The notes beneath the pieces were generated by a model. The model searched no databases, had not been told where the DNA came from, and saw only the letters and a list, made by a program, of their open reading frames with translations. A stretch of 64,000 nt of DNA, taken from assembly GCF_001748245.1 (NCBI RefSeq), contig NZ_BDFO01000001.1:5869778-5933777 (forward strand), read 5' to 3'. A program made the position numbers and the translations under genes. The DNA comes from Oligoflexus tunisiensis (GTDB lineage: Bacteria > Bdellovibrionota_B > Oligoflexia > Oligoflexales > Oligoflexaceae). Positions 44,282 through 53,443 of the stretch are shown here, in pieces (the stretch's first letter is position 1; every line of letters starts with the position of its first letter).

Positions 44282-45817
44282 GTGATCTGGACCAGCCAGG
44301 TCGCTCGCGATATCGATCAGCTCACGACGACGCTGTATGCTGTTCCTGCCCTGGACCTGATGGAAGAGGCCGGGCTCGCAGTCGCGCGCCTGGCCATGGA
44401 AATTTGGAAACCCGGTCTTTCCATACTAGTGGCCGCAGGGGCCGGCAATAACGGAGGCGATGCTCTGGTCGCCGCACGCTATCTGGCCGAAGCGGGTTTT
44501 GCTCCCGTGGTGTTCGACGTCATGGCGGAAGGCGCCCAGGAAAGTCCGGATCGCAAGACACAACGTTTGCGCTATGAGCAGCTTGGACAGGTCTGTCGAC
44601 CCTACCGCAACGCCCAGGATTTTTCTCAATTTTCCCAATCCACCTTGATTCTGGATGGCCTCCTCGGACTCGGCCCCAAACAACCCCTGCGTCCCGGTCT
44701 GGTGCGTCAGTGTCTGGAGGATTTAGCCAAACTTAAAGCGGAACACGTGCTCGCCATCGATCTGCCGTCGGGCCTCCTCGCCGATTCATGGCAGCCCGAT
44801 GAGGTTTACCTGCCGGCCACTGATACGATCACTTTTGGAGCTCCGAAACTTCTTCACATTTTGGAGCCATCCCGTGCGAGCTGCGGGCAACTGCGTGTGG
44901 TCCCCTTGCGCTTTCATCCGGAAGCCATCACGAAGAGTCTGCAAAAGCAGGATTTTCAATTGGACCATGACCGACATGTTCTGCCCGAGTCCTCCCCGTG
45001 GCATGATCTGCCGGCGAACGCTCATAAATTCACCCGCGGTCATATCCTGGTCATCGGCGGCAGCGCGGGTAAACTCGGAGCCCCGCTTTTGGCAGCAGAA
45101 GCGGCGATGCGGGCCGGTGCGGGCTGGGTCAGCGTCGCACTTTTGGATGATCACCATCGTCCGGCTCTGCCGCGTTTTTTAACCTATGAGGATTTTGGAG
45201 CGGATCCCCAAAGGCTTATGCCCTTTCTTCATGAGCGACGCGTGAAAGCGCTCGTCATCGGTCCCGGCACCATGCAGAATCCTTTAACGCCCGAGCTTCT
45301 GCGCGCTTTGCAGGATGCCCAGAAAAGCTCCGGTCTGTTTCTGGTCTTTGATGCCGGCGCCTTGAAAAATTGGAGCGCGCTTGCCCAGGGCCTCATCTTT
45401 GATCCCGAGCGGACCCTCCTGACTCCGCATCCGGGTGAATGGCGATCCATCGCCGCCGCGCACAGCGACTTGAAAAATTTGGAAACGCTGACGAGCGCCT
45501 GGAACTTTTGTGAGACCTTTGGCGTCAGTGTTTTCTATAAAAGTGCCACACCCTTCACTGTTTCAGCGCACAAGGGTCGACGCTTTCTCGTCAATAGCGA
45601 CGGCTCCCGCGCCCTTGGCAAAGCGGGAAGTGGTGATGTTCTGGCGGGAGTGGCGGCGGCTTATGGCTGCGCAGGACACAAGGCCGGGGTGGTGGGAAAT
45701 GAAGCGCAAAGAGCAGTGGCCAAAGCGGCCCAAAAAGCGGTATTGCAATGGGGGACCGATGGTCTCGGTCCCGAGGATCTGATTCAAAATCTGGGACAGG
45801 ATTTAAGGAGTGAATGA
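44282..45817 (+). CDS. nnr: Bifunctional NAD(P)H-hydrate repair enzyme (epimerase and dehydratase)
   Basis: 511 residues from a GTG start. N-terminal YjeF_N epimerase (about 1-210): AAGAGNNGGDALVAARYL and LDGLLGLGPKQPL. C-terminal ADP-dependent dehydratase (about 230-505), a ribokinase-like fold: VIGGSAGKLGAPLLAAEAAM, LTPHPGEWRSIA and GKAGSGDVLAGV. Repairs damaged hydrated NADH/NADPH in the cytoplasm. It overlaps the carbonic-anhydrase gene by 4 bp. Confidence 0.96.
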   Translation: MIWTSQVARDIDQLTTTLYAVPALDLMEEAGLAVARLAMEIWKPGLSILVAAGAGNNGGDALVAARYLAEAGFAPVVFDVMAEGAQESPDRKTQRLRYEQLGQVCRPYRNAQDFSQFSQSTLILDGLLGLGPKQPLRPGLVRQCLEDLAKLKAEHVLAIDLPSGLLADSWQPDEVYLPATDTITFGAPKLLHILEPSRASCGQLRVVPLRFHPEAITKSLQKQDFQLDHDRHVLPESSPWHDLPANAHKFTRGHILVIGGSAGKLGAPLLAAEAAMRAGAGWVSVALLDDHHRPALPRFLTYEDFGADPQRLMPFLHERRVKALVIGPGTMQNPLTPELLRALQDAQKSSGLFLVFDAGALKNWSALAQGLIFDPERTLLTPHPGEWRSIAAAHSDLKNLETLTSAWNFCETFGVSVFYKSATPFTVSAHKGRRFLVNSDGSRALGKAGSGDVLAGVAAAYGCAGHKAGVVGNEAQRAVAKAAQKAVLQWGTDGLGPEDLIQNLGQDLRSE

Positions 45818-46347
45818 TGTATATGATGCCTGGATCCACCCTTCTGCCTTACAAGGGAAAAATGCCAACGCTCGGTAACGGGGTTTTTGTTGCCAGCGGT
45901 GCTCATATTATTGGCGACACGGAAATTGGTGAAGACAGCAGCATCTGGTTTAACGTTGTGATCCGCGGGGACTGCAATTATATCCGGATCGGCAAGCGCA
46001 CCAACATACAGGACGGAACGGTCATTCACGTGACCAACACCTACTTTCCCACGTTCGTGGGAGACGACGTAACCGTAGGACACGGCGCGGTGCTGCACGG
46101 CTGTCGGATCGGAAATCTCTGCTTGATAGGCATGGGCGCGACGGTGATGGACGACGTAACGATTCCCGACCGTTGCATCGTGGCCGCAGGTTCCCTTGTG
46201 CCTCCTGGAAAAAAATTCAGCCCAGGAACCTTGATTAAAGGCAATCCGGCGCGCGAAGCTCGACCTTTAACCGATAAAGAACTTGCTGATCTGGAACGAT
46301 CAGTCCAGTATTACCTCGAATATAAGCGAGGTTATGAGCCAAATTGA
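45814..46347 (+). CDS. Gamma-carbonic anhydrase family protein
   Basis: 177 residues. Left-handed beta-helix hexapeptides (ASGAHIIGDTEIGEDSSIWF, VVIRGDCNYIRIGKRTNIQD) and the zinc ligands expected for the family: His in TVIHVT and two in VGHGAVLHGC. The usual Gln and Arg of the site are present in DGTVIHV and VIRGD. Reversible CO2 hydration or a ferripyochelin-binding-type role; both are claimed for this family. AAGGAG is only 3 nt from the first ATG, so the second ATG (45817) may be used. Confidence 0.9.
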   Translation: MMYMMPGSTLLPYKGKMPTLGNGVFVASGAHIIGDTEIGEDSSIWFNVVIRGDCNYIRIGKRTNIQDGTVIHVTNTYFPTFVGDDVTVGHGAVLHGCRIGNLCLIGMGATVMDDVTIPDRCIVAAGSLVPPGKKFSPGTLIKGNPAREARPLTDKELADLERSVQYYLEYKRGYEPN

Positions 46348-46871
46348 GACTGAACAAAGACGCGCCCTTGTCCATACTGAGAATACCGCACCTGCCGCTG
46401 GTAATCGAAGAGGCCTTTGCCGTGCTCTGCTGGCAGTCTGGAAGCCGTAACGAAGAAGTCCATCAGTGGACGATCGCTGATCTCGCCGATCGCGCTCACA
46501 TGCCTGTGGAAGGAGTCGTAAAAAGATTGGAACAGATAGCAACGATGGCCGAAGATATTGAAATCAGCGCCACCTCACTCCAGGATCTTTTGCAGAAAAA
46601 TCCCGAACGCGTTTTTCTTTTGGATGTGCGGGAACCCTGGGAATTTGAAATCTGCAGGGTGCCCGGCTCTCATCTGATGGCACGCACGGATCTGGCCAAA
46701 ATTTTTGAGGGTTTGAAAGAGCTGACGGTTGTCACCATCTGTCACCACGGAGCCCGTTCGCTCTCGGCGGCTTTTTATCTCCAGGAGGCTGGACTCAGGC
46801 GGGTCAAATCCCTGCGTGGGGGCGTGGAAAGCTGGGCGACTCAGGTCGAGCCCAGCATGATTCGTTATTGA
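46344..46871 (+). CDS. Rhodanese-domain protein with N-terminal helical extension
   Basis: 175 residues; the TTG start overlaps the TGA of the previous gene. Residues about 1-75 form a helical domain with a winged-helix look (WTIADLADRAHMPVEGVVKR). About 78-170 is rhodanese: VFLLDVREPWEFEICRVPGS and the active loop ICHHGARS with Cys in place, then AGLRRVKSLRGGVESWA. Single-domain sulfurtransferase or thiol sensor. Last gene of the probable operon that begins at 41818. Confidence 0.9.
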   Translation: MRLNKDAPLSILRIPHLPLVIEEAFAVLCWQSGSRNEEVHQWTIADLADRAHMPVEGVVKRLEQIATMAEDIEISATSLQDLLQKNPERVFLLDVREPWEFEICRVPGSHLMARTDLAKIFEGLKELTVVTICHHGARSLSAAFYLQEAGLRRVKSLRGGVESWATQVEPSMIRY

Positions 46872-47462
46872 TTACTTCCTGGCGCTCAGGCGATCATCCG
46901 CCTGGGTGGATGCCGGATAATAATAATCCATCGTGGCCTTGATGTTCATCTGGTCGGCCGTCTTCAAGTGAAAACGCTCGGAGTTGGCCAGCTCGTGCAG
47001 ATAGGCTTCACGTTCCGCCTGCAGCGTCCCATCCAAGCCCATCAAATCCTTCATACGAATGACAGCAAAGTTCTGACGGCAATGCACTTCCAGTTCATGC
47101 GCCAGGGTCGAGCCCAACAGCGCCCAGCTGGTGAAAGCTGCGGGTCCAATGGTCACATCCAGCTTGGTGCCCCAGCCGTTCAGCGTGGTCAAGCCGCGAT
47201 CCTCGAGGGTCATATCCAAACGGGGATGACTGGAATTGGACGGAACCTTGATGGCAAAGAGTTCAAGGGCGATATCGATACTTTCCTGGGTCAGGGCCGG
47301 TTTGGTCGCAGGCGGCACGACGGTGACCGACCGCAGCTCCTTGGAGAAAAGCTCGCGCTGATCCATCGACTGTTTGGCAAGAAAAATGCCACCAGTGGCG
47401 GAAAATACAAGGCTCAGGGCCAGGATTCGAAACATTGAGGTGGAAGCAGCTTTCAGAAACAT
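46872..47462 (-). CDS. Membrane-anchored protein with HExxxH-like motif
   Basis: 196 residues from ATG at 47462 (GGAG about 6-9 nt upstream; frame could extend to 47489). N-terminal hydrophobic anchor or signal (FRILALSLVFSATGG). The core contains STLAHELEVHCRQNF, an HExxxH variant of the zinc motif, followed by AEREAYLHELANSERF, whose Glu pair resembles the third ligand of zincin-like peptidases. Not recognised as a named family. Envelope location likely; peptidase activity is inference. Confidence 0.6.
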   Translation of the reverse strand: MFLKAASTSMFRILALSLVFSATGGIFLAKQSMDQRELFSKELRSVTVVPPATKPALTQESIDIALELFAIKVPSNSSHPRLDMTLEDRGLTTLNGWGTKLDVTIGPAAFTSWALLGSTLAHELEVHCRQNFAVIRMKDLMGLDGTLQAEREAYLHELANSERFHLKTADQMNIKATMDYYYPASTQADDRLSARK

Positions 47463-47627
47463 AACAACTCCGCAACAGAAGGAGAACAACTCCCCTCACC
47501 TGTTGCAAGCCGAAGGCCAGCCGCAAGCTCCTGAATCCTATGCGTAACTTTCCTGGAGCGTGCCAGAAAAAGAGGATTCTGTCTGAGCCCCCGACACTTA
47601 CTTTTAAGAAAGGAATTTCAATGAAAA

Positions 47628-47653
47628 AAGCGGCGATCCGCAGACCGCCGCTT
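47628..47653 (-). terminator. Intrinsic terminator of the DUF4360 lipoprotein gene
   Basis: On the minus strand AAGCGGCG, 10-nt loop, CGCCGCTT followed by a run of T (complement of the A run at 47624-47629). It lies 32 bp after the stop codon of the lipoprotein gene. Confidence 0.8.
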
Positions 47654-47684
47654 CATCACAAGGAGTATGAATTCGAGATACTCG

Positions 47685-48437
47685 TTACTGGCACTTGGCC
47701 CAGATGATTTCCAAACGATACGGGGAGTTGCCTTCTATCCGCAAATCTCCATTCGATTCGGACCCATTGAAATCCATGGATAATTTGGTATCCACCACCA
47801 CGGTCGCCTGCCCACTGCAGTTCGACCAGACGATGTCCTGATTCGCGACGCTATAATCAAGACGCAGGGGTTTGGCCGAGTATCGGGACTCCAGGGTCTT
47901 TTGCATCACCAGGGGTTTTTTACCTTGGATACCATAGGATCCAGCAAAAAACGCCCGGGAATCAACCGGAATTTCACTCTTCAGGGGCACCTCGACCCGA
48001 CGAATCGCAAAGGCATAACCCCGGGCAAAGGCCACCCGCATCTGCAGACGGCAGCTGGCGGCGTTGTCCTTGAGGTCCATGTTGCTCAGTTTCACATCAA
48101 GTGTGGTGCGGGCTTTATCGTCCATCGACGCGACCGTAAATTTCTCCAGGCAGTCGCCCTCGTGGGCCTCGAGGTCACCGTCCGTGGAATACTCAGGGTT
48201 CAACCAGGACATCGTCCGCAGAACGCGCATTTCTCCAAAAGGAATGGCAAGGCAATCCTGGCTTTGACTCACGTCATCCGATGTACAATTTTTTGGGGAA
48301 TCCAATCCCGTGGGATTGGTGGAATCGGAACTTTGGTCGGCGACCACGACCGGAACATTTTTCTCTTGTTTTTTGGTGCCGCAAGCCAAAACAAAACAGG
48401 CAGGAATCAGGGATGCGGCCATGAACACGTGTTTCAT
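47685..48437 (-). CDS. DUF4360-like lipoprotein
   Basis: 250 residues. Signal peptide with lipobox VLACG (Cys at about 19), a Ser/Thr/Asp-rich spacer, then a beta-sandwich-like domain resembling DUF4360: CRLQMRVAFARGYAFAIRRV, FFAGSYGIQGKKPLVMQKTL and IVWSNCSGQATVVVDTKLSM with paired Cys. DUF4360 proteins are secreted and of unknown function. A ribosome site AAGGAG precedes the ATG. Single gene with its own terminator. Confidence 0.8.
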   Translation of the reverse strand: MKHVFMAASLIPACFVLACGTKKQEKNVPVVVADQSSDSTNPTGLDSPKNCTSDDVSQSQDCLAIPFGEMRVLRTMSWLNPEYSTDGDLEAHEGDCLEKFTVASMDDKARTTLDVKLSNMDLKDNAASCRLQMRVAFARGYAFAIRRVEVPLKSEIPVDSRAFFAGSYGIQGKKPLVMQKTLESRYSAKPLRLDYSVANQDIVWSNCSGQATVVVDTKLSMDFNGSESNGDLRIEGNSPYRLEIIWAKCQ

Positions 48438-48515
48438 ATCGAACTCCTTGCTGGGTCAAAAACTGTTCTTTGTGATGGCTTTATGACACAGCAAAGAAGG
48501 CATGGCAAGTTTTTT

Positions 48516-51017
48516 TTAACCCTGTGATTTCAGCTCCTTCGGAGGCCCCTCATAGAGGAGTTGACCGCCCGCCTCACCGGATCCCGGCCCCAGTTCCAGA
48601 ACCCAATCGGCCGCCTGAATCACCTGCTGATCATGTTCCACTATGATCAGTGTGGTTCCCTGCGCGACGAGCGATTGCAGTTGATCCAGGAGCAGGGCGA
48701 CATCACGGAAATGCAGGCCTGCGGTCGGCTCATCCATGAGAAGCACGGTGCCCGGCACGGTTTTTTTCGCAAGATAAGGCACGAGCTTCAATCGCTGCGA
48801 CTCACCACCGGACAGGCTGGAACTCGGCTGACCCAATTTCAGATAACCCAATCCCAGTTGCACGGCGGGCAGCAGACGCCGTTGAATCAGGCGATGCGTT
48901 TGAAACATTTCCACCGCCTCGGCGATCGAGAGTTCCAGAACTTCCGCAAGATTGAGTCCCCCGTACCGCACCTCCAGCACCTGAGGTTTATAGCGTTTGC
49001 CACCGCAAATGGGGCAGGGCACTTCCGCGTCGGCAAGAAATTTCATGGTCAGCACCAGCACGCCGCGCCCCTTGCATTCCGGGCAGCGTCCTTCATCATG
49101 TGAGAGCGAGAAGGAACCGGCATCCAGTCCCATGATCTGCGCTTCGGGAACACTGGCAAAGAGTTGCCGCAACTCGGTGAAGATATCGAGCCAGGTGGCT
49201 GGCATGCTGACCGAGGACTTGGCGATCGGCTTGCGGGAGATCAGCGTACAGGCCGTCACCGCATCGGCACCTTCCATGCGACTGACGGCGATCGGATTTT
49301 TCCGCGGCCCTTCCCGCAGAATCTGATCGAGATTGCGATAAAGTGTTTTCAAAACCAGACTGCTTTTTCCCGCGCCGCTGACACCGGTGACCACGGTCAT
49401 GGCCTGCAGGGGGAATCGCGCCCGTTTCATGCGCAGATTATGGAGCTGCGGCTCATGCAGTGTGATGTACTGTTCAAAGCTGCGCCGTTTGCCGGACCTG
49501 GTCGCGGCCACTTCCTTTTGTCCCGCCAGGTAACGGGCCGTGAGCGATTCATTTTTATAAAGGGCCGCATCCTTCGGAGCAAATTGAGCCAGAAGATGTC
49601 CACCCTGACGACCGCCATCCGGTCCAAGGTCCACGATCCAATCGCTGGCCTGCATGATATGCGGATCATGATCCACCACCAGGACGGTGTTGCCCTGATC
49701 CCGCAGACGGCGGAGGGCTTCATTGATCTTCTCGATTTCACTGGCATGCAGACCCTGGCTCGGTTCATCCAGGACATAAAGAACACCGCGCAACTGTTCA
49801 CTCAGGATGCTGCTGAGTCGTAGACGCTGCGCCTCCCCATTGGAAAGCGTGAGGATCCGCCGCCCGAGTCCCAGATAATCCAGCCCCAGATTTTTTAAAC
49901 GGCGCAGATGCTGCGCGAGCTGCTCGAGGACCAATTTTTGAGCTGCCGAATCCGGCGGCAGACTGGACAGGGCATCCCGAAAAAAACTTTCAAGTTCGGC
50001 GATCGAACTTTGATACATGCGGTGAATCGAACGGCCGCGGAAGAGGATGGCTTTCAGATCAACCAAAAGGCCGGTACCGCCGCAGCTGCGACAGGGGTCC
50101 GGCTCAAAAAAATCGCTGCCGGTATCGAGTTCATCCTCATCCTTTTGCAGGCCCCGTCCATCACAGGATGGGCAACGACCGAGCGAGTTCGGAGAAAAAT
50201 GTCGGGAATCGAGGCGCGGCCAGCTGAAGGAACAAACCGGACAACCGGCGTGAAGTGATAGATGCTGGCGGGTTTTTTTATCCAGCACACCCTTGGCATC
50301 CGCCTGACACAGAACGGCGGTTCCTTCCCCCAGCGTCAGCGCGGTTTCGAGCGAGCGTCGCAGGCGCGCCTCACGACTGGGTTCGACCTTGGTGACGTCG
50401 ATCACAATATCGATATCATGCTTTTCCTCTTTGGCCAGAACCGGAATCGGTTCCAGTGTCACGAGATCGCCATCGATATAGGCGCGGGCATAACCCTTTT
50501 TTTGATAGTCCTCGAGCACCTTGCGGAACTGTCCCTTTTTCTGATCGGCAACGCAAACGAGGATGGCCACCGTCTTGCCAAAGAGCTGCGCGCGGGCATG
50601 AGCCGCCAGGTCATCCAGGGTGCGGGACTCGGTCGGCAGATCATGTTTGGGGCAGCGCTTTTCAGCGAACCGTGCGAAGAGTATACCCAGCAGTTCGCCG
50701 ATATCGGTGAGGCTGGCGACCGTGGCGCGAACCGAGGGCTGCGTTTCATTCTGCGCCAGGGCAATGGCCGGCGAGAGTCCACTGGCGGACCGCAAGGCCG
50801 GTCGGGAGCCAAGATCCAAAAACTGCCGGGAATAATGCGACAGTGTATAGAAAAAGCGTCGGTTGGCTTCGGCCAGGATCGTATCAAATGCCAGGGAACT
50901 TTTCCCCGAGCCACTGACTCCGGTGATCACCGTAATGCGTCCGCGCGGAATGTTCAGGTCGAGATGCTTCAGGTTGTGTTCAAAGGCGCCCCGGATTTCA
51001 ATTGTGCTGCGTTCCAT
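48516..51017 (-). CDS. UvrA-like excinuclease ATPase (short form)
   Basis: 833 residues from ATG at 51017; the frame to 51029 (GTG) would overlap pdxA. About 100 residues shorter than classical UvrA and nearer the UvrA2-like group. Two ABC halves: Walker A GVSGSGKSSL and GVSGAGKSSL; signatures LSNGEAQRLRL (Asn for the second Gly) and LSGGESQRLKL; Walker B VLYVLDEPSQGLH and VLLMDEPTAGLH. Zinc modules GCPVCSFSW..GRCPSCDGRG and GRCPECKGRG..CPICGG. Nucleotide-excision repair or, for the short group, drug/DNA-lesion tolerance. It lies directly behind pdxA. Confidence 0.88.
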   Translation of the reverse strand: MERSTIEIRGAFEHNLKHLDLNIPRGRITVITGVSGSGKSSLAFDTILAEANRRFFYTLSHYSRQFLDLGSRPALRSASGLSPAIALAQNETQPSVRATVASLTDIGELLGILFARFAEKRCPKHDLPTESRTLDDLAAHARAQLFGKTVAILVCVADQKKGQFRKVLEDYQKKGYARAYIDGDLVTLEPIPVLAKEEKHDIDIVIDVTKVEPSREARLRRSLETALTLGEGTAVLCQADAKGVLDKKTRQHLSLHAGCPVCSFSWPRLDSRHFSPNSLGRCPSCDGRGLQKDEDELDTGSDFFEPDPCRSCGGTGLLVDLKAILFRGRSIHRMYQSSIAELESFFRDALSSLPPDSAAQKLVLEQLAQHLRRLKNLGLDYLGLGRRILTLSNGEAQRLRLSSILSEQLRGVLYVLDEPSQGLHASEIEKINEALRRLRDQGNTVLVVDHDPHIMQASDWIVDLGPDGGRQGGHLLAQFAPKDAALYKNESLTARYLAGQKEVAATRSGKRRSFEQYITLHEPQLHNLRMKRARFPLQAMTVVTGVSGAGKSSLVLKTLYRNLDQILREGPRKNPIAVSRMEGADAVTACTLISRKPIAKSSVSMPATWLDIFTELRQLFASVPEAQIMGLDAGSFSLSHDEGRCPECKGRGVLVLTMKFLADAEVPCPICGGKRYKPQVLEVRYGGLNLAEVLELSIAEAVEMFQTHRLIQRRLLPAVQLGLGYLKLGQPSSSLSGGESQRLKLVPYLAKKTVPGTVLLMDEPTAGLHFRDVALLLDQLQSLVAQGTTLIIVEHDQQVIQAADWVLELGPGSGEAGGQLLYEGPPKELKSQG

Positions 51018-51022
51018 AGCTT

Positions 51023-51985
51023 TTACCACCCCAGATAATGACGAGCCTGCTGCAAAGCCAAACGGAAACTGTCTGAACGCGCTTCATTGCGGCCGTAAAG
51101 TTCAGCGGCCGGACCGTGATCGGGCGACAGACGCAGATGCGGCAGGCCCCCGGTAACGTTGATCGCATCATAAAAATGCAGGGATTTTAATGGACCAAGT
51201 CCCTGATCGTGATACATGGCCAGCACCCCATCAAACATGCCGGAATAAGCCCGAAAAAAGATGGTATCAGCCGGTAAAGGTCCGACGATATCGAGACCCA
51301 GACGGCGGGCCTCCGTCACCGCGGGGGCGATGATCCGCGTATCCTCATCGCCAAAGAGCCCTCCATCCCCGCAGTGCGGATTGAGTCCGGACACCGCGAG
51401 GCGGGGTTTCGCCAAACCAAAAATACGTTGCAGGGAAGCCTGCAAAAGCTGGGCTTTTCGAACGATCAGCTCCGATCGGATGGCACCGGGCACATCACGC
51501 AGGGCCAGATGATTGGTGGCCAGCGCAACGCGCAGCTTTGTGCCGGCGAGGATCATAATTCCCTTCGTGCCCCACAGATCTTCGAAGAATTCCGTCTGAC
51601 CCGGAAAGCGAAATCCGGCTTTGGCACACACCGATTTATCGATGGGACTGGTCAGCACGGCGAGGGATTTCAGATCAGGCGGCAGGGAGCGAAGCGCTGA
51701 CAAAGCATCAAATGCCACCTGCCCGCGCTGCTCATCGCGCAGCTGCCGTGGATCCACGGCCGGGCAATCGGGACTGCTGTCGAAAAAATAGAGTCCCGGG
51801 CCATGCATGAGCGACCATTGTTTGATCTCTTTAAAGGGAAAGGCGACCTTGGTCTGCTGCGACCATTGGGGACGCGCGCCCACCAGCACCACGGTTCGGG
51901 TCGGGTCGTTCGCCCAGAGATCCTGCTCCCGCACGAGGCATTCCACGGCTATGCTCAGAGGATCGCCCAGGGTGATGATCATCAT
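51023..51985 (-). CDS. pdxA: 4-hydroxythreonine-4-phosphate dehydrogenase
   Basis: 320 residues from the ATG at 51985, which overlaps the HAD gene stop (ATGA) and has GGAGG 8 nt upstream; an ATG at 52000 is a longer alternative. Pyridoxal-phosphate synthesis, NAD-dependent. Metal His ligands: ATNHLALRDVP, GLNPHCGDGGLFGDED (family form PHAGEGG, here Cys-Gly-Asp) and MYHDQGLGPLK. The N-terminal half is more divergent than usual. The uvrA-like gene begins 5 bp downstream. Confidence 0.9.
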   Translation of the reverse strand: MMIITLGDPLSIAVECLVREQDLWANDPTRTVVLVGARPQWSQQTKVAFPFKEIKQWSLMHGPGLYFFDSSPDCPAVDPRQLRDEQRGQVAFDALSALRSLPPDLKSLAVLTSPIDKSVCAKAGFRFPGQTEFFEDLWGTKGIMILAGTKLRVALATNHLALRDVPGAIRSELIVRKAQLLQASLQRIFGLAKPRLAVSGLNPHCGDGGLFGDEDTRIIAPAVTEARRLGLDIVGPLPADTIFFRAYSGMFDGVLAMYHDQGLGPLKSLHFYDAINVTGGLPHLRLSPDHGPAAELYGRNEARSDSFRLALQQARHYLGW

Positions 51986-52833
51986 GTCCTGGCCCTCCAT
52001 GCACTGAGAACGTAACGCGGCTCGGGATGAAACTGCATGCCCGCAGCGATGCGGGTCAGTCCGGTGCCGACGAGCAGCGCATCGATTCCGTAGTTATTCG
52101 CACCGAGTATATCCGTTTCCAATTGATCGCCGATCATAAGCAGATTTTTATGGCCGGCTCTGCGTTCAGCCTCGGCAAAAATCGGTGCAAAAGGCTTGCC
52201 GAGTTTGGCAAAAGGTGGAGCATCGGGCCCCAGTCGCAGTTTAAGGCCAGCCTCAAGGAGCAGGGCCAGGGATCCTGCCGTAAATCCATAAGTGGTCCCG
52301 GACTTCGGATAAATCAGATCAGGATTGGTCAGAATGAGATAACAAGGACGTCCGTCTTCCACCCGTCGACAGACATGAGTCAGCACTGCGTCCAGCGTCT
52401 CCAGCAGCGGAAATTCCGTTTGGTTGGCAACGATGACCACCGCATAATCATGCGAATCAAGCGCCCCACAGGGGATTCCACCGGCTTTTTGCACCAGCTC
52501 ATGGGTCGCGGCTGTGCCGAGGACGCAGGTGAGCTCTCCACGCAAACCCTGCTCTTCGAAATAACGAGGCAGGAGCGAACCCGAAGTAATGACCTCATCC
52601 AGAGTCACATCCAATCCCAGGGCGCGGTAAGCGGCGGTGGCCTGCTCGGGTGTGCGGGAACTGCCATTGGTCAGAATCCAGCAGGATTTGCCGCGTTTTC
52701 TCAGGTCATGCCAGACCGCGGCTCCCGCCGGAATCAAACCCGATCCATCCAGCAGAACGCCATAGGCATCGAATAGAAATCCCTGATAGCGGTTTTCAAT
52801 TTCATCCAAGGAACTGATCGCTTCCGATGCCAT
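51982..52833 (-). CDS. HAD class IIA phosphatase (NagD/chronophin group)
   Basis: 283 residues. Nucleophile motif FDAYGVLLDG (DxYG type, as in the TIGR01459-like group), WILTNGSSRTPEQ, Lys region LGKPFAPIF and C-terminal LMIGDQLETDILGANNYGID. The cap lies between motifs II and III, so class IIA. Members act on p-nitrophenyl phosphate, glycolate phosphate or pyridoxal phosphate. Since the gene overlaps pdxA, a role in vitamin B6 phosphate balance is an attractive inference. Confidence 0.88.
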   Translation of the reverse strand: MASEAISSLDEIENRYQGFLFDAYGVLLDGSGLIPAGAAVWHDLRKRGKSCWILTNGSSRTPEQATAAYRALGLDVTLDEVITSGSLLPRYFEEQGLRGELTCVLGTAATHELVQKAGGIPCGALDSHDYAVVIVANQTEFPLLETLDAVLTHVCRRVEDGRPCYLILTNPDLIYPKSGTTYGFTAGSLALLLEAGLKLRLGPDAPPFAKLGKPFAPIFAEAERRAGHKNLLMIGDQLETDILGANNYGIDALLVGTGLTRIAAGMQFHPEPRYVLSAWRART

Positions 52834-52903
52834 TTCTTTTGCCTTCGCCTTGTGGCTCGACTATGATCCCCGCCGGGAGCGAGCCCGCGGAGACCAGCGT
52901 TTT

Positions 52904-53380
52904 ATGCAGGAATATGTGTTGGCCCTGGGGGCCAATCTCGGTGATCGAGAGTATTACATAGGTCAGGCCATCGAAGCTATCCGCACAAGTTGCGGCCCTA
53001 TCCAGCGCCAGTCACGGCTGCTGGAGACTGAGGCCATGGGCGCGGCGGATCGTCCCTTTCTGAACGGGGCCCTGGTCATCCAAAGCACGCTGGAACCTGA
53101 GTCCTTGCTCACAAGGCTCCTCGCCATAGAACAAAGCCTGGGCCGCACCCGCACCCTGCGCTGGGGCAACCGCACGATCGATCTGGACATAATTTTGTGG
53201 AAGGATGCACACGGAAATTTTCCGAGCGTCAAAACTCCGACACTGACCATCCCCCATCCCGAAATGCATAAAAGACTGTTCGTCCTGGGACCTGTGGCGG
53301 AAGTGGCTGGCGATTGGCGACATGCAGAACTGCAAGAAACGGTGGCCGAACTGCTCAAGGAAAAACAAAAAAGCGGCTAA
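52904..53380 (+). CDS. folK: HPPK, 2-amino-4-hydroxy-6-hydroxymethyl-dihydropteridine diphosphokinase
   Basis: 158 residues from ATG at 52904, the family's usual length; an upstream TTG would add 18 atypical residues. Transfers pyrophosphate in folate synthesis. ALGANLGDREYYIGQAI, FLNGALVIQSTLEPESLL, RWGNRTIDLDIILW (the metal Asp pair) and TIPHPEMHKRLFVLGPVAEV are all in place. It runs divergently from the HAD gene and ends inside a terminator. folP or folB is not adjacent. Confidence 0.95.
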   Translation: MQEYVLALGANLGDREYYIGQAIEAIRTSCGPIQRQSRLLETEAMGAADRPFLNGALVIQSTLEPESLLTRLLAIEQSLGRTRTLRWGNRTIDLDIILWKDAHGNFPSVKTPTLTIPHPEMHKRLFVLGPVAEVAGDWRHAELQETVAELLKEKQKSG

Positions 53381-53392
53381 AAAGCCGCTTTT
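53369..53392. terminator. Bidirectional terminator between folK and the HU gene
   Basis: AAAAGCGGCT, AAAA loop, AGCCGCTTTT: a 10-bp perfect stem with A and T runs on both sides, so it can work on either strand. The folK stop codon (TAA) is part of the hairpin. It separates the convergent folK and HU genes. Confidence 0.88.
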
Positions 53393-53443
53393 CCATAAGA
53401 CTCTCGACCGGGACTTTGTTCAAGTCCCACGGAGTCCAGTCCA

